Positions 1 through 8,780 of a stretch of DNA of 64,000 nt are shown piece after piece. The notes beneath the pieces are model-generated. The model was not told the DNA's origin, did not search any database, and saw only the letters and a list, made by a program, of their open reading frames with translations. The stretch's first letter is position 1. Every line of letters begins with the position of its first letter. Made by a program: the position numbers and the translations under genes. The stretch comes from Corynebacterium maris DSM 45190. Its GTDB lineage: Bacteria > Actinomycetota > Actinomycetes > Mycobacteriales > Mycobacteriaceae. The stretch spans positions 1,364,001-1,428,000 of the forward strand of contig NC_021915.1 in NCBI RefSeq assembly GCF_000442645.1, written 5' to 3'.

Positions 1-672
<672 letters not shown>

Positions 673-673
<1 letters not shown>

Positions 674-706
674 CCGGCGGGTCCGCCCTCGGGACCGTTT
701 GCCGGT
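673..706 (+). terminator. possible hairpin terminator after uvrA
   Basis: ACCGGC at 673-678 can pair with GCCGGT at 701-706, with a nested GGTCC/GGACC stem. The stem is GC-rich but is followed only by an A/T-mixed stretch (GTAAAATAATC), not a clean U-tract, so the call is tentative. Confidence 0.4.
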
Positions 707-785
707 GACGTAAAATAATCCCCACTCAACGGCAGCCTGGCCGCCCAGGGCGGCCACCGAACAAAGGGATACGGTCGAAGCAATC

Positions 786-1682
786 ATGGCGTGGTGGGGA
801 AAAACAACGCTTCACTCCGGCGTCGCCGCCCTGGCGCTGGGGCTTACCGCGGTGAGCTGCGCACCGCCGGTCCCGCACGACGGTGCAACGGTGTCCACGA
901 CTGCGGTGGCGGCGCCGCACCAAGATCCAGGCGAGTCTGTGGCACAAAAATTAGCCGCGCTGACCGATGAAGTACAGGACACTCACGGAGGGGTGGCCGG
1001 GGTCGCAGTGGCCACCCGCCACGGCGTAGTACAGGCCGGCGATCCGGGCCGGTGGCACGCCTGGTCGACGGTGAAGGTGCCGATTGCCGTCGCCGCAGCC
1101 ACGGCCGCGGCGGAGCTCGACGGGAACGCCGACGTGGACGCACTCATCGAGGCCGCCATCACCCGCTCGGAGAACATGCCTGCCGCGGAATTGTGGCAGT
1201 CGCTCGGCGGCGGGACATCTGCCGCCCGTCAGCTCGAGGACCTGCTCGCCCCCTACGGGGGAATCGACGCGTTGTCTTTGGCCACAGAATTTTCGCCGAC
1301 CCCCATTGGCCTGATCGCCTGGCCGTTGGCGGGGCAGGCGGAATTTTCCTCCTACCTTCCCTGCCTGCCCGATGCGGAGGTGGTCTACCGGGCGATGGGA
1401 GAGATCGTTCCGTGGCAGGTCGACGGATTGGGGTCTATTGAGGGGATGCACTTCAAAGGCGGGTGGAGCGCAGAGGAGGACGGGGGATCGCGCCCGTACA
1501 CCTACCGGCAGATGGGGGCGCTGGAGACTCTGGGCGGGGTCATCGGCATGGCCGTGCTCGTCCATCCGGAAGACGGTGAGCACGCGACGGCAGTGCAGAT
1601 GGTGGGTGATCTGGCCGCCGGGTTAGAGGAGATGGTGGAGGCTGACTTGCTCCCCGCCGCGACAATCTGCACGGCCATCTGA
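786..1682 (+). CDS. secreted lipoprotein with serine beta-lactamase/penicillin-binding-like fold
   Basis: A 298-aa protein with an N-terminal hydrophobic signal (residues 9-24) and a lipobox-like AVSC with the candidate lipidated Cys at 25. Three motifs appear in the order of the serine beta-lactamase/PBP superfamily: STVK (94-97, SxxK), SEN (128-130, SDN-like) and KGG (224-226, KTG-like). The spacing fits class A enzymes, but no ExxLN omega-loop motif is visible, so a beta-lactamase assignment is not justified. A cell-wall carboxypeptidase or a non-hydrolytic homologue is equally possible. It sits alone between uvrA and the infC leader. Fold assignment is inferred from motifs only. Confidence 0.72.
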   Translation: MAWWGKTTLHSGVAALALGLTAVSCAPPVPHDGATVSTTAVAAPHQDPGESVAQKLAALTDEVQDTHGGVAGVAVATRHGVVQAGDPGRWHAWSTVKVPIAVAAATAAAELDGNADVDALIEAAITRSENMPAAELWQSLGGGTSAARQLEDLLAPYGGIDALSLATEFSPTPIGLIAWPLAGQAEFSSYLPCLPDAEVVYRAMGEIVPWQVDGLGSIEGMHFKGGWSAEEDGGSRPYTYRQMGALETLGGVIGMAVLVHPEDGEHATAVQMVGDLAAGLEEMVEADLLPAATICTAI

Positions 1683-1953
1683 TTTGCAGTGTTAGGGAGA
1701 TCTTGTTAGGGTAGTTGTCACTACCACCCGAGTCGTCTTCAGGGCGCCGGGTCGCAAGCGGAGAACATCCCACCCCATGCCGCCGTCAGGTTGGTTCCGG
1801 GTAAAGGTCAGTCGGGAAGGCTTCAGGCCTTCATGATTGATGTGGCATATCCGCGTGTACCTTCCAAGGTGCCGCGGTTTTTTGCTGCAAGGGATGAACC
1901 TCGCGTGTGACACGGTAGCGAATCACTACACACTGCTAATTGAGGAGCCCCAC
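1683..1953 (+). promoter_or_regulatory. long 5' leader region of infC-rpmI-rplT
   Basis: About 270 nt without a convincing gene separate the lipoprotein stop from infC. A TAGGGT hexamer in the first 30 nt could be the -10 box. The leader holds a six-bp hairpin (GAAGGC 1816-1821 with GCCTTC 1827-1832) and then a terminator-like hairpin at 1851-1883. In other bacteria the same operon is regulated through its leader by L20 or by IF3; here that is inference from layout. Confidence 0.5.
1851..1883 (+). terminator. attenuator-like hairpin with U-tract inside the infC leader
   Basis: CCGCG (1851-1855) pairs with CGCGG (1873-1877) and ACCTT (1859-1863) with AAGGT (1866-1870). This is followed directly by six T (1878-1883). 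A terminator placed about 70 nt before the start codon, inside the presumed leader, suggests premature termination control. Confidence 0.6.
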
Positions 1954-2478
1954 ATCAGCGCTGAAGCTCGCATTAATGAGCGAATCCGTGTTCCGGAGGT
2001 CCGTTTGATCGGCCCGTCCGGCGAACAGGTAGGCGTCGTCCGTACCGACGACGCACGCAAGGTCGCCTACGAGGCGAACCTCGATCTCGTCGAGGTCGCC
2101 CCGAACGCCAAGCCGCCCGTCGCCAAGATCATGGATTACGGAAAGTACAAGTACGAGCAGGCCCAGAAGGCCCGTGAGTCGCGTAAGAATCAGCAGCAGA
2201 CCGTGGTCAAGGAGCAGAAGTTCCGTCCCAAGATCGACGATCACGATTATGAGACGAAGAAGAACAATGTGATCCGCTTCCTGGAGAAGGGCAACAAGGT
2301 CAAGGTCACCATCATGTTCCGCGGCCGCGAGCAGTCGCGTCCGGAGCTCGGCTTCCGACTGCTGGATCGTCTTGCCGAGGAGATCGCCGAGTTCGGCGTC
2401 GTCGAGAACAAGCCGAAGCAGGACGGCCGCAACATGACGATGGTCGTCGGCCCGGTCCGCGGCAAGGGCAAAAAGTAG
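1954..2478 (+). CDS. infC: translation initiation factor IF-3, apparent AUC start
   Basis: IF-3 binds the 30S subunit and proofreads initiator tRNA and the start codon. The 174-aa product starting ISAEARINERIRVPEVRLIG matches the family from its first residues, and contains the conserved linker and C-terminal segments (NQQQTVVKEQK, IMFRGREQSRPELG, KQDGRNMTMVVGP). No ATG or GTG exists at the family's N-terminus. An ATC codon at 1954 is preceded by AGGAG (1943-1947) with a 6-nt spacer, so AUC is the likely start. An upstream ATG at 1894 would add 20 unrelated residues and lacks a ribosome-binding site. Rare start codons on infC are known (AUU in E. coli) and allow IF3 to autoregulate. First gene of the infC-rpmI-rplT operon. 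Confidence 0.93.
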   Translation: MSAEARINERIRVPEVRLIGPSGEQVGVVRTDDARKVAYEANLDLVEVAPNAKPPVAKIMDYGKYKYEQAQKARESRKNQQQTVVKEQKFRPKIDDHDYETKKNNVIRFLEKGNKVKVTIMFRGREQSRPELGFRLLDRLAEEIAEFGVVENKPKQDGRNMTMVVGPVRGKGKK

Positions 2479-2524
2479 ATCAGACAACCGTCAACCGCTA
2501 TTCGGGAATAAGGACTTATCACCC

Positions 2525-2719
2525 ATGAAGCAGAAGACCCACAAGGGCACCGCTAAGCGCATCAAGGTCACCGGTTCCGGCAAGCTGCGTCGCGAGCAGG
2601 CCAACCGCCGTCACCTGCTGGAGGGCAAGCCGTCCACCCGCACCCGTCGCCTGAAGGGCACCAAGGACGTCTCCCCGGCAGACACCAAGCGCATGAAGCG
2701 TCTCCTCGGCCGGGCATAA
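2525..2719 (+). CDS. rpmI: 50S ribosomal protein L35
   Basis: A 64-aa, Lys/Arg-rich protein beginning MKQKTHKGTAKRIKVTGSGK, typical of bacterial L35 in length and sequence (RRHLLEGKPSTRTRRLKG, KRLLGRA end). It binds 23S rRNA in the large subunit. An AAGGA ribosome-binding site lies before the ATG. Middle gene of the infC-rpmI-rplT operon, with a 46-nt gap on the left and 49 nt on the right. Confidence 0.98.
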   Translation: MKQKTHKGTAKRIKVTGSGKLRREQANRRHLLEGKPSTRTRRLKGTKDVSPADTKRMKRLLGRA

Positions 2720-2768
2720 GAACGCCTGTCCGCCCAGAAAACCCTCAACGAAATAAGGAAGATACACA

Positions 2769-3152
2769 ATGGCACGTGTCAAGCGTTCTGTTAACGCCAA
2801 GAAGAAGCGCCGCGCGATTCTGAAGTCCGCCAAGGGCTACCGCGGTCAGCGCTCCCGCCTGTACCGTAAGGCCAAGGAACAGTGGCTGCACTCCATGACT
2901 TACGCTTACCGCGACCGTCGTAAGCGCAAGGCAGAGTTCCGCAAGCTGTGGATCCAGCGCATCAACGCCGCTGCCCGCATGAACGACATCACCTACAACC
3001 GTCTGATCCACGGCCTGAAGCTGGCCGAGATTGATGTCGACCGTAAGATCCTCGCGGACCTGGCCGTCAACGACTTCGCTACCTTCTCCGCGCTGTGCGA
3101 GGCCGCCAAGGCCGGCCTGCCGGAGGACGTCAACGCCCCGAAGGCCGCCTAA
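2769..3152 (+). CDS. rplT: 50S ribosomal protein L20
   Basis: A 127-aa basic protein beginning MARVKRSVNAKKKRR with the L20 hallmarks KGYRGQRSRLYRKA and YAYRDRRKRKAEFRKLWIQR. L20 is an early 23S rRNA-binding assembly protein and in several phyla represses its own operon by binding the leader mRNA. AAGGAAG precedes the ATG. Last gene of the operon, followed by a strong terminator. Confidence 0.98.
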   Translation: MARVKRSVNAKKKRRAILKSAKGYRGQRSRLYRKAKEQWLHSMTYAYRDRRKRKAEFRKLWIQRINAAARMNDITYNRLIHGLKLAEIDVDRKILADLAVNDFATFSALCEAAKAGLPEDVNAPKAA

Positions 3153-3178
3153 GCAGCCTTCGCGTCTTCGACGCACAC

Positions 3179-3218
3179 CCGTCGGTTTCCCTGTTCAACA
3201 GGGGAACCGACGGTTTTT
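3179..3218 (+). terminator. Rho-independent terminator of infC-rpmI-rplT
   Basis: A 16-bp stem (left arm from 3179, right arm ending 3213) with a three-base loop and only one imperfect pair, followed by TTTTT. Located about 27 nt after rplT. Confidence 0.9.
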
Positions 3219-3250
3219 CGTTTCTAGGCCCTTGCCTGTATGAACCGCAG

Positions 3251-3295
3251 AAAAACACCGGTCCCGGAAGGACTCCATGGCCCTTCCGGGACCGG
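3251..3295 (-). terminator. Rho-independent terminator of putA
   Basis: A 14-bp perfect stem: CCGGTCCCGGAAGG at 3258-3271 pairs with CCTTCCGGGACCGG at 3282-3295. Read on the minus strand it runs into a T-tract (A's at 3251-3255 on the plus strand). It lies just past the putA stop codon. Confidence 0.88.
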
Positions 3296-3316
3296 CGCGG
3301 GACGCGCCGCGTGCCG

Positions 3317-6300
3317 TCAGAAGCGGGTCATCGGCTCCCGGATGATGCCGAACCGGTGGGTCGTGGTGCTCACCGTCTGCTCCAGCAGCCAGGGGAGCAG
3401 CTCACGCCGACCGTCTGCCAGCACCGGGGAATCCATGACCACCGAATCAGACTCGACGGCAGCCTCATACAGGGCGTCATCGACCGCGCCGACGGTGCGC
3501 ACACGGGCGTTGTTCCGTTCCGTCACCAGGCGGGCGAAATCCTCGTCCGTCATGTTTTCCGCGAAGGGGAAATCGCCGGCGACCTCGGGTCGCGCGGTGA
3601 AACGAACGGGGGAGCCGGTGCGGGCGGCCGCCAGCAGCAGACGATAGACGTCGCGGCGCGCGGCCCCCGTGCCGATGCGCACGAGCAGCGGCTCCAGCAA
3701 CGGAAGGTAGCGGAAGATGTTCGTCTCGTAGCGAAGACCGGTGCGGTCGTGCTCGCGGCCGAACTCGGTGTCCCAGGCGTGCTGGTCCAGTTCCGCCGCG
3801 CGCCACAGCCACTCACGATCCCCCTCATCGAGTTCCCCGGTCCAGCTCTCCAGCATCCGGTTGATCCGCGGCTGCACGCTGACCTCCGGGGAGGCGAGGG
3901 CGTCATTGTCGACCCAGGTGCCGAAGGTGCCGACGTAGTTCGGGCCGCCGGCCTTCGCGCCCGGCCCGATCGCCGAGTTCTTCCAGCCGCCGAAGGACTG
4001 GCGCTGCACGATCGCACCGGTGATGCCGCGGTTGATGTAGGCGTTGCCCACCTCGACGTGCTTGCGCCAGTAGGCGATCTCGTCGGTGTCTAGAGTATGG
4101 ATGCCGCCGGTCAGCCCGAAGCCGGTCTGATTCTGCCATTCGACGGCCTCTTCGAGGGTGTCGGCGTACATGATGCCCAGGACGGGCCCGAAGCACTCGG
4201 TCTTGTGGTACCAGGAACCCGGCTGCACGTTGTCGCGCACACCGGGGGACCACAGCGTGCCGTCCTCATCGAGCTGCTTCGGCTCGATCAACCATTCCTC
4301 GCCTGGCTCCAGGGTGGTCAGCCCCTTTTCCAGCTTTTCTCCGGGCGGCTCGATGAGTCCGTTCATGCGGGTGGAGACGTCGATGCCGCGTCCGATCTTC
4401 AGGGTGCGCACCGCGTCGTAGAGCTGGGTGCGCAGCCTCTTCGATTTACCGGCCGGGCCGACGAAGATGACCAGGGAAGAGGCGGAGCACTTCTGGCCGG
4501 CGTGCCCGAAGGCGGAGTCGACCAAGTCATCGATCGCCAGATCCGGATCGCAGGAGGCGGTGATGATCAAGGCGTTCTTACCCGACGTCTCCGCAGAGAT
4601 CGACATCTGCGGGTCCCAGGAGCGGAACAGCTGGGCGGTTTCCGAGGCGCCGGTGAGGATGACGTGATCGACCTGGGGGTGCGAAATCAGTCGCTTGCCC
4701 GCGTCGCCCTCGTCCGCGCGGATCAACTGCACCAGGTCCGGGTTCTCCCCGGCGGCGGCCAGCCCGTCGCGGATGGCGTCGACGGCGACCTCGGCGCAGC
4801 GCACCACCTGGGGGGCGGGCTTGATGATCACGGCGCTGCCGGCGGCCAACGAGGCCAACACGCCACCGACCGGGATGGCGACGGGGAAGTTCCACGGCGG
4901 GGTCACCACGACCAGACCATCTGGCACGAAAGTGGAGTAACCGGTGCCCAGGGCGCGTGCGGATTCGGCGTAGTAGGTGGCGAAATCCACGGCCTCGGAC
5001 ACTTCGACGTCGGCCTGGCCGATGGCCTTGTCCGCCTCCCACGCCATCGCGGAGACCAGTTCCTGTCGCCGATTCGCCAGCGACTCGGCGATGACGTCCA
5101 GGACGTCCGCCCGGCCTTCGCCGGCGGTGGCGCCCCAGGCGACGGCCAGATCACGGGCCTTTTCGACGCTTGCGTCCACCTTCTTCGGGTCGGAGACCTC
5201 CGGGGCCGACACGGGGCCGGGATCCGTGCTCAGTGCTTCCACACCCCACCGGCGGTTGGCCACCAGGGCGGGGTCGGTGTCCGGTTCGTTGCGGAACCGG
5301 CCGGGGCGGGTGCCTGACCCGAGTCCCGAATCGACCTCCCGGTTCTGCTGGCGCTGCGGCTCCGCGGAGACTTCCTTGCGGTCGGCGACCGCCTTGCGGA
5401 AGCGCTCTTCCTGGTCATCCATCGCCTGCTCACCGGCGTCGCCGACGGTGAACAGCGCGTGCAGGAAGTTTTCGTCCGCGCTGTTTTCCTCCAGGCGGCG
5501 CACCAGGTAGCTGACGGCGACGTCGAAATCGCTGGCGGCCACGACGGGGGTGTAGAGGATCAGGTTAGGGAAGGAGTCCTTGACCGCCCGCGCCTGCGCG
5601 GGGGCCATGCCCTGCAGCATTTCGGCGTCGACGAGCTCCATGACCCCGCGACGCTCCGCGATTTCCTTGGTGGCGGCCAAGGAATAGAGGTTGTGGCTGG
5701 CGACGCCGATGCGTACCGCGCCCAGATTCTCCGGGACCAGGACATGGTCGAGCAGCCGCAGATAATTGGCGTCGACCTCGGATTTCGTGTCATAAGGCGC
5801 CTGTTTCCACCCGTGGACCTCGGCCTCGGCCTTTTCCATGGACAAGTTTGCGCCCTTGACCAGGCGAATCTTGATCGGGGCCCCACCCGCGGCGACGCGG
5901 GCGCGGCCGAACTCCACCAGCTCCTGCAGGGCATCGAAAGAGTCCGGCAAATAGGCCTGGAGAACGATGCCGGCCTCATAGTCGCGGAACTCCTCTTCGT
6001 CGAGCAGCTCAGTGAACAGCCGGATGGTCATCCGCAGGTCCTTGTATTCCTCCATGTCGAGGTTGATGAACACCCGTGGGCTCTGCTCGATGGCGGCCCG
6101 GTAGAGGGGACGCAGCTGCTCTTTCAGCCGCTCCACGTTGCCGTCGACGTCCCAGTGGTTGAGCTGGGCACACAGGGACGTCGCCTTGACGGAGACATAA
6201 GTGACGCGGGGATTTTCGATGAGCTCGAGCGTGCGTCGGGCGCGGTCCGCGGCCTCGTCATCGCCCAGGACCGCTTCGCCCAGGAGGTTCAGGTTGAGTT

Positions 6301-6721
6301 CCTGTCCCTTCTCCGCGGCGTCATCCAGCAGAGAATCCAACGTGGATCCTTCAGAATCGAGCACCAGGTGACCGACGAGCTGACGCATGCGCTTGCGGGC
6401 GGCGGGCATGACGACCTGCGGGATCGCCCCGGCCAGCTTGGTGCCCGCGTTGAGCAGAAGGCGGTCGACTCCGCTGAGGAAGCCCGGGGCCTCGGGAATC
6501 TTGCGCAGCGCCTGCGCCGCGGTGTGGTCGTCCTCCGGGCGGGCGACGCGGTCCACGAAATCCATCGTGAAATCGACGCCGGCGGGATCCTGCATCAGTT
6601 GTCCCAGCATCTGCGCGGCCTCGTCCTGCTCGCCTTCGGTGGCGGCGAGCCATGCACGTGCCTGCTTCACAACCGTGTCAACGGAATCGTCCAGCGTGGT
6701 GTCTGGGGTGGGGGTTGTCAT
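3317..6721 (-). CDS. putA: bifunctional proline dehydrogenase / delta-1-pyrroline-5-carboxylate dehydrogenase
   Basis: A 1134-aa PutA that oxidises proline to P5C (FAD-dependent, N-terminal half) and then to glutamate (NAD-dependent, C-terminal half). The proline dehydrogenase barrel spans about residues 85-435 (KIRLVKGANLSMEKAE, GVASHNLYSLA). The aldehyde dehydrogenase domain follows (VVVTPPWNFPVAIPVGG, ILTGASETAQLF, catalytic Cys745 in GHAGQKCSAS). Beyond the ALDH core there is a C-terminal extension of about 150 residues. The start at 6721 (MTTPTPDTT) is preferred over a GTG 17 codons upstream because GAGGAG lies shortly before it. Monocistronic, with its own terminator. Confidence 0.95.
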   Translation of the reverse strand: MTTPTPDTTLDDSVDTVVKQARAWLAATEGEQDEAAQMLGQLMQDPAGVDFTMDFVDRVARPEDDHTAAQALRKIPEAPGFLSGVDRLLLNAGTKLAGAIPQVVMPAARKRMRQLVGHLVLDSEGSTLDSLLDDAAEKGQELNLNLLGEAVLGDDEAADRARRTLELIENPRVTYVSVKATSLCAQLNHWDVDGNVERLKEQLRPLYRAAIEQSPRVFINLDMEEYKDLRMTIRLFTELLDEEEFRDYEAGIVLQAYLPDSFDALQELVEFGRARVAAGGAPIKIRLVKGANLSMEKAEAEVHGWKQAPYDTKSEVDANYLRLLDHVLVPENLGAVRIGVASHNLYSLAATKEIAERRGVMELVDAEMLQGMAPAQARAVKDSFPNLILYTPVVAASDFDVAVSYLVRRLEENSADENFLHALFTVGDAGEQAMDDQEERFRKAVADRKEVSAEPQRQQNREVDSGLGSGTRPGRFRNEPDTDPALVANRRWGVEALSTDPGPVSAPEVSDPKKVDASVEKARDLAVAWGATAGEGRADVLDVIAESLANRRQELVSAMAWEADKAIGQADVEVSEAVDFATYYAESARALGTGYSTFVPDGLVVVTPPWNFPVAIPVGGVLASLAAGSAVIIKPAPQVVRCAEVAVDAIRDGLAAAGENPDLVQLIRADEGDAGKRLISHPQVDHVILTGASETAQLFRSWDPQMSISAETSGKNALIITASCDPDLAIDDLVDSAFGHAGQKCSASSLVIFVGPAGKSKRLRTQLYDAVRTLKIGRGIDVSTRMNGLIEPPGEKLEKGLTTLEPGEEWLIEPKQLDEDGTLWSPGVRDNVQPGSWYHKTECFGPVLGIMYADTLEEAVEWQNQTGFGLTGGIHTLDTDEIAYWRKHVEVGNAYINRGITGAIVQRQSFGGWKNSAIGPGAKAGGPNYVGTFGTWVDNDALASPEVSVQPRINRMLESWTGELDEGDREWLWRAAELDQHAWDTEFGREHDRTGLRYETNIFRYLPLLEPLLVRIGTGAARRDVYRLLLAAARTGSPVRFTARPEVAGDFPFAENMTDEDFARLVTERNNARVRTVGAVDDALYEAAVESDSVVMDSPVLADGRRELLPWLLEQTVSTTTHRFGIIREPMTRF

Positions 6722-6871
6722 GGCGTCCGCCTCCTCGGTGTCGTGGGGGCGGGGCCACGCCCGCGCCCCCAAGTTGTGGCACGTTCAATTACTGTCGCCA
6801 GTGTATGGAAACTGACGGGGTCCTGTCCGACCTTTCCGGATCTGGTACACCTGGCAGGGGGAGTGCGCTGA

Positions 6872-6877
6872 TAACCT
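6872..6877 (+). promoter_or_regulatory. -10 box TAACCT of a leaderless promoter (methyltransferase gene)
   Basis: TAACCT ends 7 nt before the ATG at 6885 and no Shine-Dalgarno sequence is present, so transcription probably starts at or next to the ATG. Confidence 0.6.
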
Positions 6878-6884
6878 GACGCGT

Positions 6885-7706
6885 ATGAGCCTCGATTTTT
6901 CCCAGCCGTTCACGGAACGGACGCCGCGGGTGGTCAACGCCGCAAAACTGCTGCGTTCCGCCGGGCGGCGAAAAGCGGAACGTTTTCTCGTGGAGGGGGA
7001 GAACGCCGTAGATGCGGCGGTGTCCACCGGGTCGGCCACCGACCTGTTCGTGACGGAGCGGGCCGCGGAGCGATTCTCCGACATCGTCACCGCCGCCGGA
7101 TACATGAACGTCTACACCCACGCCATCGACGAGAAAGCCGCCCGCGCACTGACCGACACGGTGACCACCACCGGACTGTTCGCGGTGTGTACGCCGGTGC
7201 TGTGGAGCGTCGGTAAGGCGTTGGGCAAGACCCCGAAACTGGTGACCGTCCCGGTGCAGACCTCCGAGCCGGGCAACGCCGGCACCCTGATGCGCGTCTC
7301 CGACGCGATGGGCGCCGACGCCGTGCTCTTTGCCGGGGAGACCGTCGACCCGCAGTCCGGCAAAGCCGCCCGCGCCTCGGCCGGCTCGCTGTTCCACGTC
7401 CCGGTCGCCCGACATGCCGACGTCAACGACGTCCTCGGCCAGGTCCGCGCCAAGGGCTTGACCATCCTGGCCACCGCCGCGGACGGAGAAGTCGACCTCG
7501 AAGACGCCGATGACCTGCTGGCGCGCCCCACCGCCTGGCTCTTCGGCAATGAAGCCCACGGCCTCGGCGAAGACGTGCTGGCGAAGGCGGACCACCGCGT
7601 GCGCGTGCCCATCCGCGGCCGTGCGGAATCCCTTAATTTGGCCACCGCCGCCGCCATCTGCCTCTACGAATCTGCCCGGGGCCAGGCCCGGGCGAAAGGA
7701 GAATAA
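6885..7706 (+). CDS. TrmH/SpoU-family RNA 2'-O-ribose methyltransferase
   Basis: A 273-aa SAM-dependent methyltransferase of the SPOUT superfamily. An N-terminal substrate-binding part (RKAERFLVEGENAVDAAV) precedes the knotted catalytic domain, with the three SpoU motifs: NAGTLMRVSDAMGADAV, WLFGNEAHGL, and VRVPIRGRAESLNLATAAAI. The likely target is 23S rRNA (RlmB/TsnR-like), but the exact nucleotide cannot be read from sequence. It lies between rplT and pheS, the same place as the tsnR-like gene of mycobacteria. A leaderless start is inferred. Confidence 0.9.
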   Translation: MSLDFSQPFTERTPRVVNAAKLLRSAGRRKAERFLVEGENAVDAAVSTGSATDLFVTERAAERFSDIVTAAGYMNVYTHAIDEKAARALTDTVTTTGLFAVCTPVLWSVGKALGKTPKLVTVPVQTSEPGNAGTLMRVSDAMGADAVLFAGETVDPQSGKAARASAGSLFHVPVARHADVNDVLGQVRAKGLTILATAADGEVDLEDADDLLARPTAWLFGNEAHGLGEDVLAKADHRVRVPIRGRAESLNLATAAAICLYESARGQARAKGE

Positions 7707-7712
7707 ATTAGG

Positions 7713-7988
7713 GTGGAAGAAACCCGCGCGCAAAAATCCAAGATCCTGGCCATCATCCTCGCCCTGCTGCTCGGCGGGCTCGGCGTCCATAACTTCTACA
7801 TGGGGCACAACACCCTGGGCCTGGCCAAGATCGCGCTCAACGCTTTCGGCATCGCCATGAGCCTGCTCGCCGTCGGGCAGGCCCTGCTCTTCCTTGCCGG
7901 CTTGTGGGTGATCCTCGAGGCGATCATGATCGCGTTCGGGGTCGGCAACATGAAAACGGACCGGCACGACATCCCGTTGAAGTGGTGA
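7713..7988 (+). CDS. small TM2-domain membrane protein
   Basis: A 91-aa protein (GTG start, GAAAGGAG upstream) consisting of one TM2 domain: a helix starting near residue 8 and ending in the motif LGGLGVHNFYMGHNTLG, then a second hydrophobic stretch (MSLLAVGQALLFLAGLWVILEAIMIAF). TM2 proteins are small two-helix membrane proteins of unclear role. It ends TDRHDIPLKW, an ending echoed in the next gene. Only 6 nt from the methyltransferase stop, so probably co-transcribed. Confidence 0.85.
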   Translation: MEETRAQKSKILAIILALLLGGLGVHNFYMGHNTLGLAKIALNAFGIAMSLLAVGQALLFLAGLWVILEAIMIAFGVGNMKTDRHDIPLKW

Positions 7989-8123
7989 GCCCGTTTCCGC
8001 TGGTCGACATGCGGGCTCCCGCCCGCTAAGCTCAACGCCAGATATGGTCGGCGCCGCGTGTGACTGCGTGTGACGCTGCGACGCCTTGTTCCGGCCATGC
8101 ACACGATGAGAAAGGCCCAGCCC

Positions 8124-8609
8124 GTGTCCAACCCGTTCGCACAACCGGATCCCCACCAGGGCGACCCGAACAACAGCTTCGGCTACCCCGGCCATTCCCA
8201 GTCGCCCCAGCCGCACAGCGGTTTCGGCTACGGCCAGCAGCCCAATGCGCAGCCGCCGGCGAACTACCACCCCAACCAGTACGGTGTAACCCCGCAGTAC
8301 GGTGCCGCGCCGCAGTATGGATCGGCCCCACACCACGGCGTGCAATCGAAGCCGAAGTCCCGCATCGTCGCGTTGCTGCTGTGTTTCTTCCTGGGTTCCC
8401 TCGGCGTCCACAACTTCTACTACGGGCAGACCAAGGCCGGGATCAACAAGTTGATCCTGCTGGGGGTAGGCACTCTCCTCACTATTATCTTTATCGGCGT
8501 CTTCCTGCTGGTAGCCTTATCTATTTGGGTCTTGATCGATTTTATCCTCATCATAGCGGGCGGAGGATACATGGCCACCGACTCCGACGGCGTGCCCACC
8601 ACGTGGTAG
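8124..8609 (+). CDS. TM2-domain membrane protein with Q/N/P/G/Y-rich N-terminal tail
   Basis: A 161-aa paralogue of the preceding gene. Residues 1-75 are low-complexity (repeated QYG, PNN, PQPHSG units) and predicted disordered. They are followed by the TM2 core (IVALLLCFFLGSLGVHNFYYGQTKAGINKL) and a very hydrophobic helix pair. The start chosen is the GTG at 8124 (VSNPFAQPD), because GAGAAAGG lies 8 nt before it; an ATG at 8106 is the alternative. The protein ends TDSDGVPTTW, resembling its neighbour's tail. The role is unknown; the tail could recruit partners at the inner membrane face. Confidence 0.82.
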   Translation: MSNPFAQPDPHQGDPNNSFGYPGHSQSPQPHSGFGYGQQPNAQPPANYHPNQYGVTPQYGAAPQYGSAPHHGVQSKPKSRIVALLLCFFLGSLGVHNFYYGQTKAGINKLILLGVGTLLTIIFIGVFLLVALSIWVLIDFILIIAGGGYMATDSDGVPTTW

Positions 8610-8630
8610 CGCCCGCCTGACCCTACTTTT

Positions 8631-8663
8631 CACCCGCACCGTCGTGTGCGGGTGTTATTTTTT
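8631..8663 (+). terminator. Rho-independent terminator after the TM2 pair
   Basis: CACCCGCAC (8631-8639) pairs perfectly with GTGCGGGTG (8646-8654), followed by TTATTTTTT. It separates the TM2 genes from pheST. Confidence 0.9.
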
Positions 8664-8726
8664 GCCCAGACAGGCCCATGTCTGTGTTTCGACGGACTCA
8701 TCCATGGTGGCTCCGACGCTCGCCGG

Positions 8727-8732
8727 TATGCT
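8727..8732 (+). promoter_or_regulatory. possible -10 box of pheST
   Basis: An extended -10-like GGTATGCT (core TATGCT) lies about 50 nt before the pheS start, after the upstream terminator. No good -35 box is visible. Confidence 0.4.
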
Positions 8733-8780
8733 GGATCGAGTCCGAACCAAGCGCGATTACGAAGGGTCGAAGAACGCAAC

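Noticed and set aside
4097..6871. 406- and 470-codon plus-strand frames opposite putA
   Set aside because: Shadows of the bifunctional PutA, which has all its motifs on the other strand.
8664..8780. T-box or Phe-rich leader peptide before pheS
   Set aside because: I find no T-box motif and no convincing short ORF with a ribosome-binding site; only a terminator and a -10-like box.
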